The notes under the pieces: model-generated | Databases searched by the model: none | What the model saw: only the letters and a program-made list of their open reading frames with translations | Told to the model about the DNA's origin: nothing | Position numbers and translations under genes: made by a program | In this document: positions 1 to 7,964 of the stretch, piece by piece | Position numbering within the stretch: position 1 is the first letter of the stretch | Layout of the letters: the number at the start of each line of letters is the position of its first letter | Origin: Janibacter limosus NBRC 16128 | GTDB taxonomy: Bacteria > Actinomycetota > Actinomycetes > Actinomycetales > Dermatophilaceae | Direction: 5' to 3' | Length of the DNA stretch: 62,206 nucleotides | Assembly (NCBI RefSeq): GCF_001570985.1 | Contig: NZ_BCSS01000018.1 | Coordinates: 1 to 62,206 of the forward strand

Positions 1-66
1 CCCCGTAGAGGGGCGTCGACGTCGACGTGACGTGAGTGTGACGGCCTGAGGCCGCGCCCTCGCCTG

Positions 67-954
67 TCAGCGCCGAGTCAGACGCCGGAGGTGGACACCG
101 ACGCGGAGGGCCCGTACGTAGCTGAAGGCGGCTGCGTAACGCACCTTGTTGAGGACGCCGGTGGGCGCAGGACGCGACCCTCCCCAGACGTGCACCCACA
201 CGGATAGCCCGCCCTTGGCTTCTCGGTAGGCGCGGTCGGCCAGAGCCCGACGACCGAGGTGCCCGGTGCGGTCGGCGATGCCATTGGCCACACGCACTGA
301 CTTGCGCCCGAGCTCGATCCAGCTGCTGCGGGCCGGGTGGCCGACCACGACCTGCGGTGCGTAGACCAACCGGCCACCACCGGCGACCAGCCGCGTACCC
401 CAGTCGGTGTCGCCCCCGGACTTCAGCTGCGGGTTGAACATTCCGACGCGGTCGAAGACCTTCCGCGTGACGAAGACATTGGCCGTCGCCGCGAAGGACC
501 ATTCCTCGATGTACTTGCGCTGCTGGAACTCGTGACGGATCTCGAAATGGTCCGGACCGGTTCGGGGGTTGGGCCCGTGGGGGAAGAACAGCTCGATGGC
601 CCCACCGATGGCATCGGGCGGAGGCTGCGAGCTCAGCGCCTCGACACCACGTCGCAGCCAGTCCGGCCGGGGAACGCAGTCGCTGTCGGTGAATGCGAGG
701 ACCTCGCCCGTCGCCGCCCGGACACCCGTGTTGCGGGCAGCGTACGAGCCTGGGCGACTTTCGTGGAGCAGGTGGAAGCGCAGATCCGAAGGCACTGCTG
801 GGGACACGTCATGGGTAGAGGCGTTGTCCACCACGAAGATCTGGACGAGCTCGGCCGGGTAGTCCTGCTGAGCCAGAGCTGACAAACACCGCTGAAGCGC
901 CGGCACGTCGTTGTAGACGGGAATGATCACACTCACGGTGGGTTTGGTGCTCAT
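67..954 (-). CDS. GT2 family glycosyltransferase
   Basis: A 295-aa family 2 glycosyltransferase, probably adding a sugar from a nucleotide-sugar donor to a lipid-linked surface glycan at the inner face of the membrane. It opens with the usual GT-A strand (VSVIIPVYND, residues 7-16), then VVDNAS (41-46), the metal-binding D90-S-D92 and a later GGDTDW acidic motif. No membrane segments are evident. The reading frame runs further upstream, but the ATG at 954 lies 2 bp after the stop of the preceding GT2 gene and starts directly with the conserved fold, so I use it. Last gene of a three-gene leftward operon. Donor and acceptor cannot be told. Confidence 0.85.
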   Translation of the reverse strand: MSTKPTVSVIIPVYNDVPALQRCLSALAQQDYPAELVQIFVVDNASTHDVSPAVPSDLRFHLLHESRPGSYAARNTGVRAATGEVLAFTDSDCVPRPDWLRRGVEALSSQPPPDAIGGAIELFFPHGPNPRTGPDHFEIRHEFQQRKYIEEWSFAATANVFVTRKVFDRVGMFNPQLKSGGDTDWGTRLVAGGGRLVYAPQVVVGHPARSSWIELGRKSVRVANGIADRTGHLGRRALADRAYREAKGGLSVWVHVWGGSRPAPTGVLNKVRYAAAFSYVRALRVGVHLRRLTRR

Positions 955-956
955 GC

Positions 957-1883
957 TCACCAGCCCTTCCGCCACTCGCGACGTCGGTGCCACGTGTCCT
1001 GCCAGTGTGCAGGTGCGTGCGCCCTTCGGCCGCCAAGAGGTCGGAAGCCGGCACCGACAGACCGCAGTCCCGTCCCCGCGACGAGCAGCCACCCAGCGAG
1101 GATGCCGACGGGACGAGGGTAGTTGCGCAGGTATGTGGTCGCCCGCCCGCGCATGACGAGGGTCAGGCGATTCGAGCCGGCGGAGGACGAACCCACGTCG
1201 TGGGTGTAGACCGCCTCCCGAGTGACCATAGGGGTCCACCCCGCTCGGCGCGCCCGCAGGCAGAAGTCCACGTCTTCGCCGTAGAGGAAGTACGTACGGT
1301 CGAAGCCATCGAGTTCGTCCCAGACCTCACGTCGCACGAGCATCATCCCGCCGCTGACGATGGGCACCACGAGCGCGACGCCATCCCAGTCATGGCCTGA
1401 CTCCGGGTCGAAGACGCGGGAACCGGGAAACACGCTGGAAGCGCAGGTCGCGAAGCACACGGCCGACCACAGCGTGGGTCGCCCCATCCAGGACTGGTGG
1501 TCGGAGTCGCCTGTCGGCGACAGCGCTCGGCCCCCGACGATCCCGGCCTCCGGATGGGTATCGGCGGTCCGCATCAGGGCTGCGATGGCGTCGGGTGCCA
1601 CCACGGCATCCGGATTGAGGAAGAGCAGTCTGTTGGCCGTAGAGGCTGAGGCACCCGCGTGGCACCCGGCAGCGAAGCCGTCATTGACGTCGCGCAGCAC
1701 GAGGGTCAGGCGGTCTGACAGTCCCGCCACCGCTTTTGTGATGTCGTCGTCCGAGTTGTTGTCCACGAGCAGGATGCGGGCGCCGGGGAACTGCTCGATC
1801 GCCTCAGCGACGGGTTCCAAACAGGCGCGGATGTAATCGGCACTGCGGTAGGCGACGATGACGACGTCGAGGGGCGCATTCAT
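957..1883 (-). CDS. GT2 glycosyltransferase, rhamnosyltransferase-like
   Basis: A 308-aa GT-A glycosyltransferase of the type often annotated as rhamnosyl- or galactofuranosyltransferase. The sequence shows VVIVAYRSA near the N-terminus, LLVDNNSDDD, FLNPDAVV in place of a classical DXD, and the GEDVDFCLRARRAGW motif usual for this subfamily. The ATG at 1883 overlaps the stop of the upstream 768-aa gene (ATGA), so the two are translationally coupled. Role: sugar transfer in cell-surface polysaccharide assembly; the sugar is inferred only from subfamily resemblance. Confidence 0.83.
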   Translation of the reverse strand: MNAPLDVVIVAYRSADYIRACLEPVAEAIEQFPGARILLVDNNSDDDITKAVAGLSDRLTLVLRDVNDGFAAGCHAGASASTANRLLFLNPDAVVAPDAIAALMRTADTHPEAGIVGGRALSPTGDSDHQSWMGRPTLWSAVCFATCASSVFPGSRVFDPESGHDWDGVALVVPIVSGGMMLVRREVWDELDGFDRTYFLYGEDVDFCLRARRAGWTPMVTREAVYTHDVGSSSAGSNRLTLVMRGRATTYLRNYPRPVGILAGWLLVAGTGLRSVGAGFRPLGGRRAHAPAHWQDTWHRRREWRKGW

Positions 1884-4186
1884 GGCGAGAACCTTGCCCG
1901 CTGACGCGCCCATTGCCGATAGGCGGCACCAGCGTGAGCTCGACCGGACGAGAACCTTCCGCGTCCCTGCCGCAGGCAGGAGCGAGCGAACGAGGCGAGC
2001 GCGCCGCTGAGGCGGACGGCGCGGAAGATGCTGCGGTGCAGGTGCTGGCGCCAGACCGGGTCGTACAGCAGGGACTGGCGGGACAGCCCGGTGAAAGGTT
2101 CCCAACGACTCTCGTAGGACAGCTCGCCGTAGGGCAGATCTCCGTCGAAGTCCTTGGGTGGGCCGGTGAAGCTGTAGATCTCGTCGAGGGGGGGCGCCTC
2201 GCCGGGGTAACGGTGGCTGAACTCGAAGTCGACGAGCCGGAGTTGGCCACCCGGGGCAAGAAGGAAGTTTTGTGGCTTGGCATCGATGAGGTCGAATCCC
2301 TGCGCGTGGACCTGACGAAGAACCTCCACCATCGACCGAGCCACTGAGAGGGGCACGAGTCGACCGCTCGGACGATCAGGCAGCCCAGCGAGGTCATTGG
2401 TGAAGAACTCGGTCTCGAACCAGTTGGGCCCCGTTCGCAGCAGCTCAGGGACAGCGCTGACTCGGGACGCGAGCGCGCGCATCGTCTCGACCTCGCGGGC
2501 CATGTGTCGTTGGCCGTGGGGCGCGAAGGTCTTGCGCACGACCGGATGACCGTCGCTGCCCTCGACCACCTCCACCTTGGCCCGGCGGCCGCGGCTGAGG
2601 ACCGCCAGCACAGGAACAGTCGTCCGGTAGTCGTCCCGCCGTGACCGGACCGCTCCGCGGATCGCTTCCACCTCGTCGGGCAGGCTGGTCTTGAGGTACT
2701 CCCAGGTCTCGAACTCGTCGTCGGAGGAGTGCACGGGATTGAACGCGTGCTCGGTCCCGAACCTGGACTCGACGAGCTCACGCATGAGGACCTTGGCGTG
2801 GAGGACGTCACCGTTGGTGAGGCGCGGGTAGCGAGCCAACAGCTCTCGGTTGGGTGGGCGGGGACCGTAGTGTGCGGCGACCACGACCATGACCGGGTCG
2901 CCACCGCTGACCGGGAAGGGGCCACGACCCCAGTTACCACCACGGACGAGTTCGGTCGTCCGACTACCCGCTTGTCCGGACAACTCGCGCACCAGAAGGA
3001 TCTCGAACTCGAGGGACTCGATAACTCTTACCGTCTCCTCACGGCCCAGAGCCGATAGGGCGCGTTCGCGGATGAAGAAGATGGTCGGCTCCGGCAGCTC
3101 GGGAGGTGCCTCGTCGTTCTGAGGAAAGAACCGGTGCTGTACCCACGCGTTGGCATCGGTGAGCCGGCGCAGTGTGTCCAGAGGCGGTCGCCACCCCTGT
3201 GCGGTCAACTCCTCGTCGACTCCCTCCAAGGACGTGGGCCACGAGCGGCCGAGTGAGTGAGCCACCCGTGTCAGGACCTGCGCGTAGTCGTGGTCTGGTC
3301 TCTTCTCGGGTTCCACGAGGTCCGATGCCAGACCTGACGCCGCCCCCTTGTGGTAGACCGCGTGGTAAGCCAACGAATGAAGGTGGTCTTCGGGGGAGGG
3401 GACGCGGGCGCCGCTGCGGTGCTCTTCCGCCCGGGCCAGCATCTGGGCCGCGAGGTGGGGTGGGTAGTAGGCCATCCCCAAGAAGTCGGCGCCCTCCAGC
3501 CCACTCTCGCTGTACACGTCGACCGGGATCGTGCCCGGCTCTTCGGCCAGGATCTCGTGCAGCCGCGTCAGGTCTCGATCGGCCACGAGAATGTCGAGGT
3601 CCTCGCCGGAATCGAGATGGGGGAGATCGTCGAACCACCGCAGGACGACGTAGTCGAGCCCGTCCTGCTCCAGGCGTCGGATCAGGCCTGAGACCCCGAC
3701 CGTCTCCGACAGGTAGTGCCGCGGTCGCGGTCGCGGTCGCTTCAGGCTGGACGTCTTGAAGACCTCGAACCGTTGTGGCCCGCAGGTGGTCGTACCCAGA
3801 TGGTCGATCCGGCCCGTCAGACGGGAGATGGCGAGCGCCCCATGGATCTGCAACCACGCTGTCGCAGAGGCCCTTTCGAGGACAATGTGGTGCGTATGGG
3901 TGAGGTCCCGGATGGCCCAGACAGCTCGGATGGCGGGCGCACGAAGCACCAGCAGATCTGTGTCATTGCGAAAGATCTGGTCGGGGCTGATCATCGGGTG
4001 GAAGCGACCTTGCAGGTGGTCGGGCACGCGGTCGAGCACGTCCTGATCGCTGGCGAGCACCAGGCCGAGGTAGTGATGGGCGCCCACCCGCGCGAAGGCG
4101 TCGGCAACCCCCGCATCACGAGCCCCCACGTCCAAGACCCGCGACGTCGGCTTTGCGAGCCCCTCCAGTGTCACGGGACCGACCAT
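1880..4186 (-). CDS. multidomain glycan-locus protein: methyltransferase-like, nucleotidyltransferase-like, NDK-like and kinase-like regions
   Basis: A 768-aa protein that heads the leftward glycan operon. Regions seen: residues 1-140, Rossmann-like with VLDVGARDAG (17-26) resembling SAM motif I; 160-300, nucleotidyltransferase-like with GEDLDILVADRD (194-205); 367-500, similar in order of elements to nucleoside diphosphate kinase, including NGDVLHAKVLMREL and NPVHSSD, whose His486 matches the phospho-His position; 540-690, a lipopolysaccharide-kinase/protein-kinase-like domain with K552, D635 in IDAKPQNFLL and DFE (653-655) in place of DFG. The C-terminus is basic (740-768). It lies among glycosyltransferases, so glycan phosphorylation or methylation is a sensible role, but that is inference. 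Domain assignments are by eye and the NDK-like one is the least certain. Confidence 0.7.
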   Translation of the reverse strand: MVGPVTLEGLAKPTSRVLDVGARDAGVADAFARVGAHHYLGLVLASDQDVLDRVPDHLQGRFHPMISPDQIFRNDTDLLVLRAPAIRAVWAIRDLTHTHHIVLERASATAWLQIHGALAISRLTGRIDHLGTTTCGPQRFEVFKTSSLKRPRPRPRHYLSETVGVSGLIRRLEQDGLDYVVLRWFDDLPHLDSGEDLDILVADRDLTRLHEILAEEPGTIPVDVYSESGLEGADFLGMAYYPPHLAAQMLARAEEHRSGARVPSPEDHLHSLAYHAVYHKGAASGLASDLVEPEKRPDHDYAQVLTRVAHSLGRSWPTSLEGVDEELTAQGWRPPLDTLRRLTDANAWVQHRFFPQNDEAPPELPEPTIFFIRERALSALGREETVRVIESLEFEILLVRELSGQAGSRTTELVRGGNWGRGPFPVSGGDPVMVVVAAHYGPRPPNRELLARYPRLTNGDVLHAKVLMRELVESRFGTEHAFNPVHSSDDEFETWEYLKTSLPDEVEAIRGAVRSRRDDYRTTVPVLAVLSRGRRAKVEVVEGSDGHPVVRKTFAPHGQRHMAREVETMRALASRVSAVPELLRTGPNWFETEFFTNDLAGLPDRPSGRLVPLSVARSMVEVLRQVHAQGFDLIDAKPQNFLLAPGGQLRLVDFEFSHRYPGEAPPLDEIYSFTGPPKDFDGDLPYGELSYESRWEPFTGLSRQSLLYDPVWRQHLHRSIFRAVRLSGALASFARSCLRQGRGRFSSGRAHAGAAYRQWARQRARFSP

Positions 4187-4329
4187 ACTGGGCAGAGGCT
4201 CCGGAGTGGGGCTACGGAGGTAGGCGCTCCCGTGGCGGGGCTTGTCAGCAGCCGGGTGAAGTAGCGGGGAGGGCTACGCTCGGCTCATCGGGGGTCTCAC
4301 TTCCGCATACCGGGTTAGAGGGGTTCACC
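4187..4329. promoter_or_regulatory. divergent intergenic region between the two glycan transcription units
   Basis: This 143-bp gap separates the leftward 768-aa gene from the rightward ABC exporter and must hold promoters for both. I see no clear sigma-70 hexamer pair and no convincing palindrome. An AGAGGGG stretch near 4316-4323 may be the ribosome binding site for the exporter's TTG start. Confidence 0.4.
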
Positions 4330-6180
4330 TTGAGGAGTACCGCGGCCGGCACGTCGGCGCCAGTCACAGGGAGCGTCGCGACTGAGCCAGCCCGTCGCGA
4401 GAACAACCCATTGGCCGCTGTGCGTGACGCCCGGCAGGCATGGGGCGAGCTGTCCCCCTTCCTGCGGGGTTCGCGGCTGTCGTTGGTCGCCTTGGTGGTG
4501 GTCGCTGTGCTGGCTGGTCTGGCAGAAGCCGGGTTGCTCGCACTGATCGCCACGGTCGCGGCAGCGTTGTCGACTGCCGAGACGGTTGTGACCACCGGCA
4601 TGGGACCGATCGGGATGACTGCGGGAGTGGCGACCACTTTGGCGGTGGGCGCGGCACTGGCTGTGGCGCGGGCGGGTCTCCAGCTGCTGCTCGCCTATGT
4701 CCCCGCGCGACTGGGCGCCTTTGCGACCGCGGACCTGCGGCGTTGGCTCTTCGATGCCTTCACCAAGGCCGCCTGGCCAGTGAAGGCATCCGAACGGGAT
4801 GGGCACTTCCAGTCATTGATGAACGCCCACATCACCTCCACGAGCCAAGCGATCGTCAACGTCGGTACCGGGCTGGCGGCCCTGGTCACCTTCTTCACCA
4901 TGCTGGTCTCCGCTTTCGTGCTCAACTTGCCCGCAGCGCTTGTGCTCAGCGCAAGCTCTGTCGTGCTCTTCGTGGTGTTGCGCCCGCTCGCGCGTCGGCT
5001 CCGGGGCGCCGCGAAGTCGCTGAGCACGGAGAACATCGAGTACTCAAAGAGGGTGCAAGAGGTCGTCCTCCTGGCCGAGGAGACCGAAGTCTTCGGAGCA
5101 TCTGACGCCTACCGCCGCGAGGTGTACTCGAAGATCGACAACGTGCGCCGGCCGTTGCTGCGGACTCGATTCCTGGCGGCTGCGGTGCCGGCGATCTTCC
5201 AGAGCATTGCCCTGCTGCTGCTGATCCTGGCGTTGTTCGCGGTGTCACTGACCGCTAGTGGCGAGATCGCGACCCTGGGCGCGGTCGTCCTGATCCTGTT
5301 CAGAACCCTCACCTACGCGCAGCAGGTCCAGGCGGCCGTGACGAGCCTGGACGAACGCATCCCCTTCATGCAACGTCTCGCTGAGGCGCTGCACCAGTAC
5401 GAGGACCATCCGCAGCAGGAGGGCGAGCACGACCTGCCGCCCTTGAAGACCATCGGATTTCGCGATGTGGGGTTCGCCTACCGTTCTGACCGACCGGCCC
5501 TGACCGACATGAGCTTCACGGTCGAGCGAGGCGAGGCCATCGGGGTCGCTGGCCCTTCCGGGGCGGGAAAGTCGACCGTCGTCCAGCTCTTGCTGCGTCT
5601 ACGTGAGCCAGACAGCGGCCGGGTGGAGGTGAACGGCATCGACGTTCGGGATTACCGGAGGCAGGAGTGGCGCGATCGCGTGGCCTATGTACCCCAGACC
5701 CCGCAGCTGGTGTGGGGCACGGTCGCGGACAACATCCGATTTTTTCGCCCAGACCTCACGGCCGAGGACATCGAGGGGGCGGCGCGTCGAGCCAACATCC
5801 ATGACGAGATCCTCTCGTGGCCACAGGGCTACGAGACGGTGGTCGGCCAGCGCGCCTCCGCCGTGTCAGGCGGGCAACGACAACGTCTGTGTCTGGCCCG
5901 GGCCCTCGCGGGACATCCAGAGGTACTCATCCTCGACGAGGCGACGAGTGCCTTGGACGTGAAGTCCGAGACCTTGGTCAACGACTCGCTCCAGCAGCTC
6001 AGGGGCCGGACGACACTCTTCCTCGTCAGCCACCGGCCCTCGGCATTGTCGATGTGTGACCGCGTCATGGTGATCGTTGACGGACAGGTGCAGCATCTCG
6101 CTGCCCCGGGCGTGCTCTCCTCCACCAGCGACTTCTATCAAGAGGCCACGCAGTTGGCTGGCGGCACGGGGCCGGACTGA
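4330..6180 (+). CDS. ABC exporter, fused permease and ATPase (lipid-linked glycan flippase type)
   Basis: A half-transporter of 616 aa with an N-terminal six-helix ABC exporter membrane domain and a C-terminal ATPase. ATPase motifs: Walker A GPSGAGKST (about 408-416), Q-loop in VPQTPQL, signature VSGGQRQRL (about 512), Walker B VLILDEATSALD (about 532) and H-loop SHR (about 567). The frame is open further upstream, but the TTG at 4330 is preceded by AGAGGGG and gives the usual length. Within this glycan locus, with Wzz-like and Wzy-like genes and no Wzx visible, a PglK/MsbA-like flippase for undecaprenyl-linked repeat units is likely. Export of another lipid cannot be excluded. Confidence 0.85.
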   Translation: MRSTAAGTSAPVTGSVATEPARRENNPLAAVRDARQAWGELSPFLRGSRLSLVALVVVAVLAGLAEAGLLALIATVAAALSTAETVVTTGMGPIGMTAGVATTLAVGAALAVARAGLQLLLAYVPARLGAFATADLRRWLFDAFTKAAWPVKASERDGHFQSLMNAHITSTSQAIVNVGTGLAALVTFFTMLVSAFVLNLPAALVLSASSVVLFVVLRPLARRLRGAAKSLSTENIEYSKRVQEVVLLAEETEVFGASDAYRREVYSKIDNVRRPLLRTRFLAAAVPAIFQSIALLLLILALFAVSLTASGEIATLGAVVLILFRTLTYAQQVQAAVTSLDERIPFMQRLAEALHQYEDHPQQEGEHDLPPLKTIGFRDVGFAYRSDRPALTDMSFTVERGEAIGVAGPSGAGKSTVVQLLLRLREPDSGRVEVNGIDVRDYRRQEWRDRVAYVPQTPQLVWGTVADNIRFFRPDLTAEDIEGAARRANIHDEILSWPQGYETVVGQRASAVSGGQRQRLCLARALAGHPEVLILDEATSALDVKSETLVNDSLQQLRGRTTLFLVSHRPSALSMCDRVMVIVDGQVQHLAAPGVLSSTSDFYQEATQLAGGTGPD

Positions 6181-6182
6181 TG

Positions 6183-7028
6183 TCACCACGACCCTCGACC
6201 GCGCAGCATTCGTTGGGCACGTTTGGTGAGATTGCGCTTCTTGAGACGCCATCCGGAGTATTCGCGAAGGTCCAGTGTGGCCGCCTGGACTGCCACGGCC
6301 GACTCGTGCTCTTGTGCGGCCCAGTCGGCGATCGTGGTGATCCCCAGCGCTTGAGCTGTCAGGGGCATCCTCCGCAGGAAGGCCTCATCGTCGGGAAAGA
6401 GCGTCTCCGGCGAGCGTGGGTCGTCCATGTTTTCTTCACGGAGGAAGGGGTAGACCCAGCCGTTGACCGCCCCGATGCGCGCCAGGTCGATGCAGTACTG
6501 GCTGAAGGACTGACCTTCTCGGATCCCGCCCTGCCGCTCGACGAGCGCCCGTGGCAGCAGATAGCTGCTGCCCTGCACCCAGTGGTTGCGCAGGAGGCTC
6601 ACACCTCCGGCGAACTGTTGGATCTTGCGCTCGGCCAGCTCGAGGACGAAGTCCTCGTCGCGGAATCGCCAGCAGCCGACTGCCCCGAAATCAGGGTTGT
6701 TCTCGTGCGCGACTCGCAGCTGTTGGATCCACCCGGATTGGGGCAGGCAGTCGTCGTCGACCTTGGAGACGAAGTCAGCGCTGCTCTCCTGCCACAACCA
6801 GTTGGTAGGGGGTCGCAGCCGGACGTTTTCACGACTATGGTGAAACTTGCTGACACGGGGGTCATTGGCATATGAGCGCACCACATCGAGGGTCTCTTCG
6901 TCATCACCGTTATGCCAGAGCCACACGCGAGTGGATTCGTCGCAGGTGGCGAGCAGGTGGGGGAGCGACCTTCTGACGTGATCCGGGCTGTTGTACGTAA
7001 TCATCAGGACATCGACGGTCGCCGGCAC
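6183..7028 (-). CDS. GT2 family glycosyltransferase
   Basis: A 281-aa glycosyltransferase of GT-A fold. Conserved pieces are VDVLMITYNS at residues 5-14 and the metal-binding triple Asp in VSKVDDDCLP. The middle holds two Trp-rich segments (NHWVQGSS and VNGWVYP) that may shape acceptor binding, and the C-terminus is strongly basic. Its stop lies 2 bp from the stop of the convergent ABC exporter, and its ATG faces the Wzz-like gene across 73 bp. Part of the surface-glycan locus; sugar specificity unknown. Confidence 0.82.
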   Translation of the reverse strand: MPATVDVLMITYNSPDHVRRSLPHLLATCDESTRVWLWHNGDDEETLDVVRSYANDPRVSKFHHSRENVRLRPPTNWLWQESSADFVSKVDDDCLPQSGWIQQLRVAHENNPDFGAVGCWRFRDEDFVLELAERKIQQFAGGVSLLRNHWVQGSSYLLPRALVERQGGIREGQSFSQYCIDLARIGAVNGWVYPFLREENMDDPRSPETLFPDDEAFLRRMPLTAQALGITTIADWAAQEHESAVAVQAATLDLREYSGWRLKKRNLTKRAQRMLRGRGSW

Positions 7029-7101
7029 TTCGCACCTAACCTTCCTCGAAAGGGACCGAGACCCTTCTGCGGTCCGTGGCTACAAGGAGCATCGCACCAA
7101 T

Positions 7102-7956
7102 ATGGACCTGTTCACGATCGCGGGAGCGTGCTTTCGCCGGTGGTACCTCACCCTGCCACTCCTGCTGCTGGTCGGTCTCTTCTCGTACCGCGCCTACGCC
7201 AACGTCGAACCGCTCTACACGTCATCCCGTTCGGTCGTGGTCCTGCCCAACCTCAAGCAGGGCGCCTCTCTGGACGGGGATGCAGGGAAGGGAGTCGATG
7301 ATGAGTCCAACCCCTACTCCGGGCAGGGTGGCTCGCGCTTCGCTGTTGCCGTGCTAACTCGCAACATCAACAGCACTGCCTTTGCTGAGCGGACCGGGCT
7401 CAAGGACCGTGTGGACAGCAGCTTCGTGGCCACTGCCTCCAAGGACCAGCCGATGATCAACATCGACGCGACGGCTCCCAGTGAGCAGGGTGTCCACGAC
7501 TTGCTGGACGTCGTGGCTGGAGAGGCGGCCGTCGTCCTCGACGAGTTCCAGGCTGATGCGGGCGCGCCCGCGGACACTCGTTACCGGATCACGCCTGCCG
7601 TTCCCGCCGGGCCGGTCGAGGATGCCACGCCCAGCCGTCTGAGGGCCGCTGGCGCCATCGGAGTCCTGGGGGGTGGTTTGGTTGCCGCGCTCGTCGTCGG
7701 TCTGGACGCAGTGCTGACTCGACGTCGTCGACGCCGGGATGGTCCGACCGTGGCGCCTGTTCGTGGTGAGCGAGAAGGCCGTGAGCAACGTCAGGGGCGT
7801 GAAGCCGACGTGGCCGGTGACCCCGGCGACCGGACGAGTGGTGATCCCACGAGTGACACCGCCAGCACGGATGCCGGGGTGGGCCCCTACGGCGAGGCAC
7901 CCGGGGCTGAGTCGCCGAGCGATCTGCACCCAGCGTCGGCCTCTGCCCACGACTGA
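7102..7956 (+). CDS. Wzz-like chain-length / capsule co-polymerase protein
   Basis: A 284-aa protein with the layout of polysaccharide co-polymerases: a cytoplasmic N-terminus, TM1 at about 16-35, an extracytoplasmic region (36-180) and TM2 at about 183-205, then a poly-Arg stop-transfer and a charged, probably disordered tail of about 75 residues. The tail has no Walker or Tyr-cluster motifs, so this is not a fused BY-kinase. The ATG at 7102 is preceded by AAGGAG at 7084-7089; upstream in-frame codons lack a site. Eight bases separate it from the Wzy-like gene, implying co-transcription. Likely sets polymer length with Wzy. Confidence 0.72.
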   Translation: MDLFTIAGACFRRWYLTLPLLLLVGLFSYRAYANVEPLYTSSRSVVVLPNLKQGASLDGDAGKGVDDESNPYSGQGGSRFAVAVLTRNINSTAFAERTGLKDRVDSSFVATASKDQPMINIDATAPSEQGVHDLLDVVAGEAAVVLDEFQADAGAPADTRYRITPAVPAGPVEDATPSRLRAAGAIGVLGGGLVAALVVGLDAVLTRRRRRRDGPTVAPVRGEREGREQRQGREADVAGDPGDRTSGDPTSDTASTDAGVGPYGEAPGAESPSDLHPASASAHD

Positions 7957-7964
7957 GGAAGCCG

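Noticed and set aside
1-66. Possible gene end or operator at the left edge (GTCGAC repeats)
   Set aside because: Only 66 bases before the first stop codon, with short GTCGACGTCGAC repeats and no frame that can be assigned.
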